Source: Thiosocius sp049669185
Lineage (GTDB): Bacteria > Pseudomonadota > Gammaproteobacteria > Chromatiales > Chromatiaceae
NCBI GenBank assembly: GCA_049669185.1
Contig: JBATKF010000416.1
Span: 1 to 35,359 of the forward strand
DNA length: 35,359 nt
Direction: 5' to 3'
Made by a program: the position numbers and the translations under genes
Notes under the pieces: model-generated
The model's input: only the letters and a program-made list of their open reading frames with translations
Database searches by the model: none
What the model was told of the DNA's origin: nothing
In this document: one piece after another, positions 14,789-21,480 of the stretch
Layout: every line of letters begins with the position of its first letter
How positions within the stretch are numbered: position 1 is the first letter of the stretch

Positions 14789-15133
14789 TCAGTGGGTCTT
14801 TTTAACCTCGTCGAAGGGGTCGGCCTCGGACTCCTTGGACTCTACACGAGGGTCAGGTGGACTCAAAACACCGTCACAGCGGTCCGCTTCCATACCCTGA
14901 ATCGTCAACATCGACCATACCGCGGCAATACCCCACATGGCGAGGCCGAGGCCGACGGTATACCAGCTGACGCCCGGTTCCCCCATCGGTCCACCGAGGA
15001 AGCCGTACACTACGCTGACAACACCGAACAGCCAGAACACCGTTACCGGCGTCGCGCAGTTGCTGCCGCAACCGTACCGAAACGCCCCGATCGGCGGTAC
15101 CAGTAGCGACATCGTATAACGTCTGATTCCCAC
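14789..15133 (-). CDS. Small two-helix membrane protein of unknown function
   Basis: The product is 114 aa if it starts at the GTG at 15133, which follows GGAGGG at ten bases. An internal ATG at 15112 gives 107 aa without a good ribosome site. There are two membrane helices (about residues 28-47 and 57-78), a short loop with GGPMGEPG, two Cys close to helix 1 (CGSNC) and a charged, acidic C-terminal tail ending in DPFDEVKKTH. The family is not recognised. It lies 89 bases downstream of suhB on the same strand, with a perfect dyad at 15176-15190 in the gap. Confidence 0.65.
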   Translation of the reverse strand: MGIRRYTMSLLVPPIGAFRYGCGSNCATPVTVFWLFGVVSVVYGFLGGPMGEPGVSWYTVGLGLAMWGIAAVWSMLTIQGMEADRCDGVLSPPDPRVESKESEADPFDEVKKTH

Positions 15134-15175
15134 GCCGGATCAACCCTCCATCGCCCGAAGCTATATTACGGATTG

Positions 15176-15190
15176 ATTCTTAACAAGAAT
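15176..15190. repeat. Perfect 15-base dyad
   Basis: ATTCTT (15176-15181) and AAGAAT (15185-15190) are separated by three bases in the gap between suhB and the small membrane protein gene. On the minus strand it overlaps a possible -35 element (TTGTTA), so an operator is conceivable. Evidence is the symmetry only. Confidence 0.4.
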
Positions 15191-15222
15191 AGTGGTGTCC
15201 GGCGACAGCAATAGGCTGACGT

Positions 15223-16020
15223 TTACCCGCGCAGCGTCTCGGGGAGATGTGGACGGATGGTCGCGACGAGTTCGCGGTGCAGGCGGATATTGCCGGCAAT
15301 GACGTTGCCGGTCTCGAAGTGCCGGCTGCCGCCACCTATATCGCTGACGACGCCGCCGGCCTCCTGGATCAGCAGCGCGCCGGCGGCGAAATCCCAAATC
15401 GACAGGCCCAGCTCCCAGAAGCCGTCGAGCCGGCCTGCGGCCACATAGGCGAAATCCAGCGCGGCCGAACCCGGTCGGCGGATGCCGGCGGTCTCCCGTG
15501 TCAATGCTTTGAGCATCTCGAAATAGGCGTCGATATAGCGCTGGTCGCGAAACGGAATCCCGGTGCCGAGCAGGGCGCCCTTAAGACCCTTCTGGTCCGT
15601 TACGCGCAGCCGCCGGTCGTTGAGCAGCGCGCCGCCGCCGCGGTCCGCGGTGAACATCTCGTCGCGCAGGGGATCGTAGACGACGCCGCTCTCCAGGCGG
15701 CCGCGGTGCATCAGTGCGATCGATATCGCGAACTGTGGGAAACCGTGCAGGTAATTGGTCGTGCCGTCGAGCGGATCAACGACCCATTGAAAGTCGTCTT
15801 TGCCGTGCTCACCGCTTTCCTCCGCCAGGATGGCGTGTGCGGGGTAGGCCCTGCGTATCGTCTCGATGATCGCCTGTTCGGCGTTGCGATCTACCTCGCT
15901 GACGTAATCGTTGGTTTGCTTTTCCGACACGGTAAGGCTGTCGAGGCGGCTGAAGGAGCGCATGATCACGTTACCGGCCTGGCGTGCCGCGCGTATGGCG
16001 ATGTTGGTGGTGGGATTCAT
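15223..16020 (-). CDS. suhB: Inositol-1-monophosphatase family protein SuhB
   Basis: The product is 265 aa (E. coli SuhB 267). Metal-binding motifs of the Mg-dependent phosphatase family are present: AEESG (66-70), DPLDGTTNY (82-90) and WDFAAG (209-214). In E. coli SuhB also binds RNA polymerase and NusA and takes part in rRNA antitermination. The gene is divergent from trmJ with 76 bases between the starts, an arrangement conserved in many gammaproteobacteria (suhB | trmJ-iscR), which supports the SuhB name over other family members. Confidence 0.95.
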   Translation of the reverse strand: MNPTTNIAIRAARQAGNVIMRSFSRLDSLTVSEKQTNDYVSEVDRNAEQAIIETIRRAYPAHAILAEESGEHGKDDFQWVVDPLDGTTNYLHGFPQFAISIALMHRGRLESGVVYDPLRDEMFTADRGGGALLNDRRLRVTDQKGLKGALLGTGIPFRDQRYIDAYFEMLKALTRETAGIRRPGSAALDFAYVAAGRLDGFWELGLSIWDFAAGALLIQEAGGVVSDIGGGSRHFETGNVIAGNIRLHRELVATIRPHLPETLRG

Positions 16021-16096
16021 GGCGCGCGAGGATACGGGAAATACCGGCCACCGGAAAGATAAACGCCGCGCAGAGCGGTTTTGTTAAGCTCGCCGC

Positions 16097-16837
16097 ATGG
16101 AGCAGAGCCTGCGCATCGTGATGGTTCACACCTCACACCCGGGAAATATCGGCGCCGCGGCCCGGGCGATGAAGAACATGTGTCTGTCCGAACTTTTCTT
16201 GGTGCAACCGCATGACTTTCCCAGCGCGGGGGCCAGTGCGCGCGCGGCAGGCGCTGACGATGTATTGCAGTCGGCCAAGGTCGTCACCACCCTGGCCGAT
16301 GCGGTCGCCGAATGTCGAATCGTGATCGGCGCCAGCGCACGCCTGCGTTCGATAAAGTGGCCGCAGCTGTCGCCGCGCGAGGCGGCGGCCCTGGCCCGCG
16401 CGGAATCGTTGCATGCCCCGGTGGCGTTGGTGTTCGGGCGTGAGAGCTCGGGCCTGAGTAATCAGGAACTCGACATCTGTACCCATCTGGTGCACATCCC
16501 AAGCAATCCCGCATTCAGCTCGCTGAACGTGGCGATGGCGGTGCAGGTAATCAGCTATGAGCTGATGCTCTGCCGGGAATCGGACGAGCCGGCCAACGAT
16601 TCGGATACCGGCGAGGGACCCGCGAGCAATGCGGAGATGGAGGGGCTTTTTGCGCACCTCGAGCAGGCGCTGGATGAGATTGGTTTTATTGACGCTCGCC
16701 GCTCCGAGAAGCTGATGCGGCGTCTGCGCCGCCTGTTTCATCGTGCGACCCCCGATCGCGATGAAGTCAATATCTTGCGCGGCATCCTCAGCGCAGCCCA
16801 GGGCCGCAAGTCCATGCGAAGAAACGCACGCGACTGA
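16097..16837 (+). CDS. trmJ: tRNA (cytidine/uridine-2'-O)-methyltransferase TrmJ
   Basis: The product is 246 aa, the family's usual size. The SPOUT-class knot motifs are VHTSHPGNIGAAARAMKNM (10-28), LVFGRESSGLSNQELD and IPSNPAFSSLNVAMAVQVISYEL, the last forming the SAM-binding knot. TrmJ methylates the ribose at position 32 of certain tRNAs. Position between suhB and the cysE/isc cluster is conserved in related bacteria. The C-terminal 80 residues contain a helical extension seen in TrmJ but not in the shorter TrmL. Confidence 0.95.
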   Translation: MEQSLRIVMVHTSHPGNIGAAARAMKNMCLSELFLVQPHDFPSAGASARAAGADDVLQSAKVVTTLADAVAECRIVIGASARLRSIKWPQLSPREAAALARAESLHAPVALVFGRESSGLSNQELDICTHLVHIPSNPAFSSLNVAMAVQVISYELMLCRESDEPANDSDTGEGPASNAEMEGLFAHLEQALDEIGFIDARRSEKLMRRLRRLFHRATPDRDEVNILRGILSAAQGRKSMRRNARD

Positions 16838-16935
16838 GTCGGTCCACGCGCCGCCCGACGGGCCTTGGGGCACTGGTTCGACGATGTGTTCTTCAGTTAG
16901 AGTGTTCGATCGGGTCAACATCGGCAAATCTGCAA

Positions 16936-17736
16936 ATGTTCGAACAAATTCGGGAAGATGTCCGCGTTGTCTTTGATCGCGACCCGGCAGCGCGCAGCAC
17001 GCTGGAGATCCTGACTGCGTATCCGGGACTGCATGCGGTCATGTTCCACCGTGCGTCGCACTGGTTGTGGCAGGCCGGCGCAAAGTGGCTAGCGCGCTTG
17101 CTGTCCCACATCTCGCGTTGGCTGACCGGCATCGAGATCCACCCCGGCGCGGTGATCGGGAGGCGTTTTTTCATCGACCACGGCATGGGCGTCGTGATCG
17201 GCGAGACCGCCGTCATCGGCGACGACTGTACCCTGTATCACGGGGTGACCTTGGGCGGCACCAGTTGGCAAAAGGGCAAGCGCCACCCGACGCTGGCAGA
17301 CGATGTCGTAGTGGGCGCCGGCGCCAAGGTCTTGGGGCCGATCGAAATCGGCGAGGGTTCACGTATCGGTTCGAATGCGGTGGTCCTGCGCAATGTGCCC
17401 GCGAATAGCACCGTCGTCGGGGTACCTGGACGTCTGATTGAGCGCAAGCAGCCACCACTGGATGTCGAGCATCGCGAGAGAATGGCCTCGAAGATGGGTT
17501 TCGATGCCTACGGTGCCACGGCCGATGCGCCAGACCCGGTGGCCCATGCGATCAACTGCATGCTCGATCATGTGCATGTCATCGATACCAAAATGGAGCG
17601 GATGTGCGAGGTCCTGCGCGAGATGGGGTATGAACCGGGCGATGATGAACTGCCTGAGCTGACGTCCTGCGAGATCATCTCGACCGCCGAGGAACCGCAC
17701 AAAATGCAGCTGGAAGAGACCGACAAGGCGGGATGA
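16936..17736 (+). CDS. cysE: Serine O-acetyltransferase
   Basis: The product is 266 aa. It makes O-acetylserine from serine and acetyl-CoA, the committed step of cysteine synthesis. The N-terminal helical domain (MFEQIREDVRVVFDRDPAARS) precedes the left-handed beta-helix with hexapeptide repeats (about 65-175). DHGMGVVIGETAVIGDDCTLYHGVTLGGT is partly visible as the motifs DHGMGVVIGE and HGVTLGGT that carry the catalytic His/Asp. The C-terminal extension (residues 176-266) is longer than in short SATs of this type. It directly precedes the isc operon, which fits a role in supplying cysteine to IscS. There is no strong ribosome site at the ATG. Confidence 0.95.
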   Translation: MFEQIREDVRVVFDRDPAARSTLEILTAYPGLHAVMFHRASHWLWQAGAKWLARLLSHISRWLTGIEIHPGAVIGRRFFIDHGMGVVIGETAVIGDDCTLYHGVTLGGTSWQKGKRHPTLADDVVVGAGAKVLGPIEIGEGSRIGSNAVVLRNVPANSTVVGVPGRLIERKQPPLDVEHRERMASKMGFDAYGATADAPDPVAHAINCMLDHVHVIDTKMERMCEVLREMGYEPGDDELPELTSCEIISTAEEPHKMQLEETDKAG

Positions 17737-17761
17737 TTCCCTGGCGCAGCGCAGGCCCCGA

Positions 17762-17786
17762 ATTCTTGACTAATTTAGTCGGCAAT
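17762..17786 (+). promoter_or_regulatory. IscR type-1 operator
   Basis: This 25-base site matches the IscR type-1 consensus (ATASYYGACTRWWWYAGTCRRSTAT) at 23 of 25 positions, with the perfect dyad GACTAATTTAGTC at 17768-17780. It overlaps the -35 element of the iscR promoter. Known behaviour in E. coli is repression by [2Fe-2S]-IscR when clusters are plentiful, so the operon here should be autoregulated in the same way. Confidence 0.88.
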
Positions 17787-17793
17787 GTATAGT
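17766..17793 (+). promoter_or_regulatory. iscR promoter
   Basis: TTGACT (17766-17771) and TATAGT (17788-17793) are separated by 16 bases, a good sigma-70 promoter about 33 bases before the iscR start codon. The -35 hexamer lies inside the IscR operator. Confidence 0.82.
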
Positions 17794-17825
17794 CCGTCGG
17801 AGTTTCCAGCGCGGAGTACATCTCG

Positions 17826-18317
17826 GTGAGATTGACGACCAAGGGCCGTTATGCGGTCACCGCCATGCTCGATCTGGCTCTCCACCACGGTGAGGGTCCG
17901 ATCACCCTGGCCGATATCGCGCAGCGACAGGGCATTTCGCTTTCCTACCTCGAACAACTGTTTTCCCGGCTGCGCAAACGCAGCCTCGTTTCCAGCGTGC
18001 GCGGGCCGGGGGGCGGCTACACGCTCGGCCGCGACGCCGGCAAGATCTTTGTGGCCCAGGTGATTTCCGCCGTCGACGAAAACGTCGACACCACGCGCTG
18101 CGGCGGTGCCCACAACTGCCAGGACAATCAGCAGTGCCTGACGCACGATCTGTGGCAGGACCTGAGCAATCGCATCTACGAATACCTCAACCAGATCAGC
18201 CTGCTGGATCTGATGAATCGGCGGGGTGTGCAAAAGGTCGCGGAACGCCAGGAGAACCTCGACGCCAAGGCATCGGTCTCCCTGGGTCAGTTGAAAGCCG
18301 AATCTGTAGGCGCCTGA
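17826..18317 (+). CDS. iscR: Fe-S cluster assembly transcriptional regulator IscR
   Basis: The product is 163 aa, initiating at a GTG. It is an Rrf2-family winged-helix regulator: MRLTTKGRYAVTAMLDLALH (1-20), recognition helix around SLSYLEQLFSRLRK and wing SVRGPGGGYTLGR. The three cluster cysteines are Cys92, Cys98 and Cys104, with His107 as fourth ligand, at exactly the E. coli positions. It senses [2Fe-2S] supply and controls the isc operon through the operator at 17762-17786. It is followed by iscS after 43 bases. Confidence 0.97.
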   Translation: MRLTTKGRYAVTAMLDLALHHGEGPITLADIAQRQGISLSYLEQLFSRLRKRSLVSSVRGPGGGYTLGRDAGKIFVAQVISAVDENVDTTRCGGAHNCQDNQQCLTHDLWQDLSNRIYEYLNQISLLDLMNRRGVQKVAERQENLDAKASVSLGQLKAESVGA

Positions 18318-18360
18318 TTCGTAACGGTCGGCGCGTCCCACAACGAGCCCGGAGCCGTCC

Positions 18361-19575
18361 ATGCAGCTACCCATCTATCTCGACTACTCAGCGACGACGC
18401 CAGTGGATCCGCGGGTTGCGGAAAGGATGTGCGCCTGCCTGACGCCGGATGGTGCCTTCGGCAACCCGGCGTCGCGTTCGCATGCGTTCGGCTGGGCCGC
18501 GGAGACCTTGGTTGACGAGGCACGTGCCAATGTGGCGGCGCTGGTCGGGGCGGACCCCAAGGAGATCATCTGGACCTCTGGCGCAACCGAATCCGACAAT
18601 CTGGCAATCAAAGGAGCGGCGCACTTTTACAGAAAGCAGGGCCAGCATATCGTTACGCTCAAGACCGAGCACAAGGCGGTGCTCGACAGCTGCCGTCAGC
18701 TCGAGCGCGAGGGTTTCGAGGTTACCTACTTGGACGTGCAGCCCAACGGCCTGGTTGATCTGGGGGCGTTCGAGGCGGCCATTCGGCCGGATACGGTCCT
18801 GGCCTCGGTGATGCACGTCAACAACGAGATCGGCGTAATTCAGGACATTGCCGCACTGGGCGCGATCTGTCGCGCGCGCAAAGTCATCTTTCATAGCGAT
18901 GCCGCGCAGAGCACCGGCAAGGTCCCGATTGATCTGTCGCGGCTCGCCGTCGATCTGATGAGCTTCAGTGCTCACAAGACCTACGGCCCCAAGGGCATCG
19001 GCGCGCTCTATGTGCAGCGAAAGCCACGCGTCCGGCTCGAGGCGCAGATGCATGGCGGCGGCCATGAGCGTGGTTTGCGCTCAGGCACCCTGCCCACCCA
19101 TCAGATCGTCGGCATGGGTGAGGCCTTCCGAATCGCCCGCGAGGAGATGGCGACCGAGAGCGCGCGCATCCTGGCGTTGCGCAGCAGACTGTTTGACGGC
19201 CTCAAGGGCATGGAAGAGGTGTATGTCAACGGTGATCTCGAACACCGCATCGCCGGCAACCTGAACGTAAGCTTTAATTTTGTCGAAGGCGAAAGTCTGA
19301 TGATGGCGCTCAAGGACATGGCCGTGTCATCGGGCTCCGCATGCACCTCGGCGAGCCTCGAGCCAAGCTATGTGCTGCGGGCCCTCGGTCGGCCGGACGA
19401 ACTGGCGCACAGTTCGCTGCGCTTCACCTTGGGTCGCTTTACGACCGAGGAAGAGATAGACCATGTCTTGTCTCAGGTGCGCGGACAGGTCGAACGCCTG
19501 CGCGAACTCAGCCCGTTATGGGATATGTACAAAGAGGGTGTGGATCTGAGCAGCGTCGAGTGGGCTGCGCACTGA
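18361..19575 (+). CDS. iscS: Cysteine desulfurase IscS
   Basis: The product is 404 aa, the same length as E. coli IscS. It removes sulfur from cysteine as a persulfide on Cys328 (SSGSACTSASLEPSY), using PLP bound to Lys206 (SFSAHKTYGPKG). It supplies sulfur to IscU and to tRNA thiolation. The N-terminus MQLPIYLDYSATTPVDPRV is canonical. GAGCCCGGAGCC before the ATG contains a GGAG ribosome site. The next gene is not iscU but an RRM protein gene, after an unusually long 219-base gap. Confidence 0.98.
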   Translation: MQLPIYLDYSATTPVDPRVAERMCACLTPDGAFGNPASRSHAFGWAAETLVDEARANVAALVGADPKEIIWTSGATESDNLAIKGAAHFYRKQGQHIVTLKTEHKAVLDSCRQLEREGFEVTYLDVQPNGLVDLGAFEAAIRPDTVLASVMHVNNEIGVIQDIAALGAICRARKVIFHSDAAQSTGKVPIDLSRLAVDLMSFSAHKTYGPKGIGALYVQRKPRVRLEAQMHGGGHERGLRSGTLPTHQIVGMGEAFRIAREEMATESARILALRSRLFDGLKGMEEVYVNGDLEHRIAGNLNVSFNFVEGESLMMALKDMAVSSGSACTSASLEPSYVLRALGRPDELAHSSLRFTLGRFTTEEEIDHVLSQVRGQVERLRELSPLWDMYKEGVDLSSVEWAAH

Positions 19576-19668
19576 GTGCATAAATCAACCGGCGTAATGT
19601 GAAAGGTGTATGACACGTGGGTGCCGGGGGCTTTGTTAAATCGGCGGGTTGGGTGTAGCCTCCGCCCT

Positions 19669-19689
19669 GCAGACGCAATAATCGTCTGC
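19669..19689 (+). promoter_or_regulatory. Stem-loop 1 in the leader of the RRM gene
   Basis: Perfect 7-base arms GCAGACG (19669-19675) and CGTCTGC (19683-19689) enclose a 7-base A/T-rich loop (CAATAAT). It lies 105 bases before the RRM start codon. No T-tract follows, so it is more likely a leader structure than a terminator. Confidence 0.55.
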
Positions 19690-19704
19690 CTCGAGAGAGT
19701 TTGT

Positions 19705-19718
19705 GCGGGTTTTCCCGC
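19705..19718 (+). promoter_or_regulatory. Stem-loop 2 in the leader of the RRM gene
   Basis: Perfect arms GCGGG (19705-19709) and CCCGC (19714-19718) with a TTTT loop, sixteen bases after stem-loop 1. Single-stranded U-rich loops are typical RRM targets, so autoregulation is a possible reading. Confidence 0.5.
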
Positions 19719-19794
19719 TGGTCCACCGTCGGTTAGTGGCTTGGCAGTCGGGGGACGTTTTGTCTACGGGCCACACGCTTGAGAGCATTCCGCG

Positions 19795-20064
19795 ATGAAT
19801 ATATATGTAGGAAATCTGGCATACACTGTCACTGAGGACGAGCTGCGCGAGGCGTTTTCCGCGTTCGGTGAGGTCTCGCGCGCAAACGTGATCATGGATC
19901 GCGACACTGGGCGTTCCAAAGGATTTGGTTTTGTAGAAATGCCAGATGATTCGCAGGCTGAAGCTGCGATTGCTGGCCTTAATGAGCAGTCGTTGGGCGG
20001 TCGAGCGATCCGCGTGAACGAAGCGAGGCCGCGTGATGATCGACCGCGCCGTCCGCGCAACTGA
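19795..20064 (+). CDS. RRM-domain RNA-binding protein within the isc operon
   Basis: The product is 89 aa: one RNA-recognition motif followed by a short basic tail (ARPRDDRPRRPRN). RNP2 is IYVGNL (3-8) and RNP1 is KGFGFVEM (42-49), both with the aromatic residues that stack on RNA bases. Such single-RRM proteins occur in cyanobacteria and many proteobacteria, often cold-inducible, and bind single-stranded RNA. It interrupts the normally tight iscS-iscU junction. The 219-base leader with two stem-loops suggests its own control. Whether it acts on isc mRNA is unknown. Confidence 0.95.
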   Translation: MNIYVGNLAYTVTEDELREAFSAFGEVSRANVIMDRDTGRSKGFGFVEMPDDSQAEAAIAGLNEQSLGGRAIRVNEARPRDDRPRRPRN

Positions 20065-20084
20065 TCAAAGCGGCGGGCCGCCGC

Positions 20085-20112
20085 GCCACCCGGTCGGGCT
20101 CGGCCGGGTGGC
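20085..20112 (+). terminator. Strong stem-loop between RRM gene and iscU
   Basis: Perfect 9-base arms GCCACCCGG (20085-20093) and CCGGGTGGC (20104-20112) with a 10-base loop, 24 bases before the iscU ATG and 20 bases after the RRM stop. No U-tract follows, so it is more likely an mRNA-processing or stability element, or a weak attenuator, than a full terminator. Confidence 0.55.
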
Positions 20113-20136
20113 CGCAGACAGAGAGGGGGAAGGACC

Positions 20137-20520
20137 ATGGCTTACAGCGACAAGGTCATTGACCATTATGAGCACCCACGTAACGTCGGTGTTTTAGATA
20201 AAGGCGCAGCCAACGTCGGCACGGGAATGGTAGGTGCGCCTGCCTGCGGCGACGTCATGCGTCTCCAGATCCAGGTCAACGATCAGGGCGTCATCGAGGA
20301 CGCGAAGTTTAAGACCTACGGTTGTGGCTCTGCAATCGCCTCAAGCTCACTGCTCACCGAATGGGTGAAGGGCAAAACGCTGGACGAGGCCCGCGAAATC
20401 AGGAACTCGGAGATTGCAGAAGAGCTGGCGCTGCCGCCGGTGAAGATTCACTGCTCGGTGCTGGCGGAAGACGCCATCAAGGCGGCGATCGCCGACTACC
20501 AGTCCAAGCAGGACGCTTGA
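20137..20520 (+). CDS. iscU: Fe-S cluster scaffold protein IscU
   Basis: The product is 127 aa. Cluster ligands Cys37 (PACGD), Cys63 (YGCGSAIASSS) and Cys106 (HCSVLAEDA), with Asp39, match E. coli IscU. The LPPVK motif (99-103) that HscA recognises is present. It receives sulfur from IscS and builds 2Fe-2S clusters. AGAGAGGGGGA provides a strong ribosome site upstream of the ATG. It is followed by iscA after 22 bases. Confidence 0.98.
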   Translation: MAYSDKVIDHYEHPRNVGVLDKGAANVGTGMVGAPACGDVMRLQIQVNDQGVIEDAKFKTYGCGSAIASSSLLTEWVKGKTLDEAREIRNSEIAEELALPPVKIHCSVLAEDAIKAAIADYQSKQDA

Positions 20521-20542
20521 CCTGACGCGGCGCGCAGCAGTT

Positions 20543-20866
20543 ATGGCGATAACACTGACAGCGGCTGCGGCAGACCGGGTGCATAGCTTCTTGCAAAATC
20601 GCGGGAGCGGTCTGGGTGTGCGGCTCGGAGTAAAAACCTCCGGGTGTTCGGGCCTGGCTTATGTATTGGAGTTCGTCGATGTGCTGGACGAAGACGATCA
20701 GGTCTTCGAAGATCGCGGCGTCAAGGTTATCGTCGACGAAAAGAGCCTGGTGTATCTCGACGGAACCCAGCTCGACTACGGCAAGGAAGGCCTCAACGAA
20801 GGTTTCAGGTTCAACAACCCCAATGTCAAGGATGAATGCGGTTGCGGCGAAAGCTTTCACGTCTAG
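20543..20866 (+). CDS. iscA: Fe-S cluster carrier protein IscA
   Basis: The product is 107 aa. It is an A-type carrier with Cys35 (KTSGCSGLAYV), Cys99 and Cys101 (DECGCGESF), the canonical ligand triad that holds iron or a cluster for delivery to apo-proteins. Length equals the E. coli protein. Placement between iscU and hscB is standard and excludes ErpA or SufA as better names. Confidence 0.97.
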   Translation: MAITLTAAAADRVHSFLQNRGSGLGVRLGVKTSGCSGLAYVLEFVDVLDEDDQVFEDRGVKVIVDEKSLVYLDGTQLDYGKEGLNEGFRFNNPNVKDECGCGESFHV

Positions 20867-20934
20867 GTGTACCTCTCTCGGGTCGCTGAGGCACTGGCGC
20901 CGACTGCCTGCAGGCATGCTTGACTGGTTGTCCC

Positions 20935-21480
20935 ATGTTGGATTTTTCCAAGAACTATTTCGAATTGTTCGGGATGTCGGCCGGTTTTCTGGTGGACGTC
21001 CCCGAACTGGCGCGACGTTACCGCGAACTGCATAAAGTTGTGCACCCGGACCGATTTGCAGCGGCTGGCCGGGCAAGCCAACGCCTATCCCTGCAGAGCG
21101 CAATGTTGGTGAACGAGGCCTACGATACCCTCAAGGATCCACTCAAGCGCGCGCAGTATCTTCTTCGGCTGCAGGGCGTCGAGCTCGACGTCCAGCGCCA
21201 TACCCTCAACGATCCCGCCTTTCTGATGCAGCAGATGGCATTGCGTGAGGCACTCGCCGAGGTGCGCGGTGCGACCGATGCACGTGCCCGTCTGGACGCC
21301 CTGATGCAAGAAATTGGCAACATGATAGAGACGCAGGTCGCACGTCTGGCCGTTCAGCTGGAGGAGTCGGGTGCCGAACAACTTGAGGCGGCCGCGCAAA
21401 GCGTGCAAAAGATGCAGTTTCTGAACAAGTTGCATGCGGAGGCCGAAGCACTCGAGGCCGACCTGGAAGAGGCCTGCTGA
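20935..21480 (+). CDS. hscB: Fe-S co-chaperone HscB
   Basis: The product is 181 aa from the ATG at 20935 (MLDFSKNYFELFG); an in-frame start five codons earlier is less typical. Residues 1-75 are a J-domain with the HPD motif at 37-39 (VVHPDRF), which stimulates HscA ATPase. Residues 90-181 form the helical IscU-binding domain. The stop codon overlaps the hscA start by one base, so translation is coupled. Confidence 0.96.
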   Translation: MLDFSKNYFELFGMSAGFLVDVPELARRYRELHKVVHPDRFAAAGRASQRLSLQSAMLVNEAYDTLKDPLKRAQYLLRLQGVELDVQRHTLNDPAFLMQQMALREALAEVRGATDARARLDALMQEIGNMIETQVARLAVQLEESGAEQLEAAAQSVQKMQFLNKLHAEAEALEADLEEAC

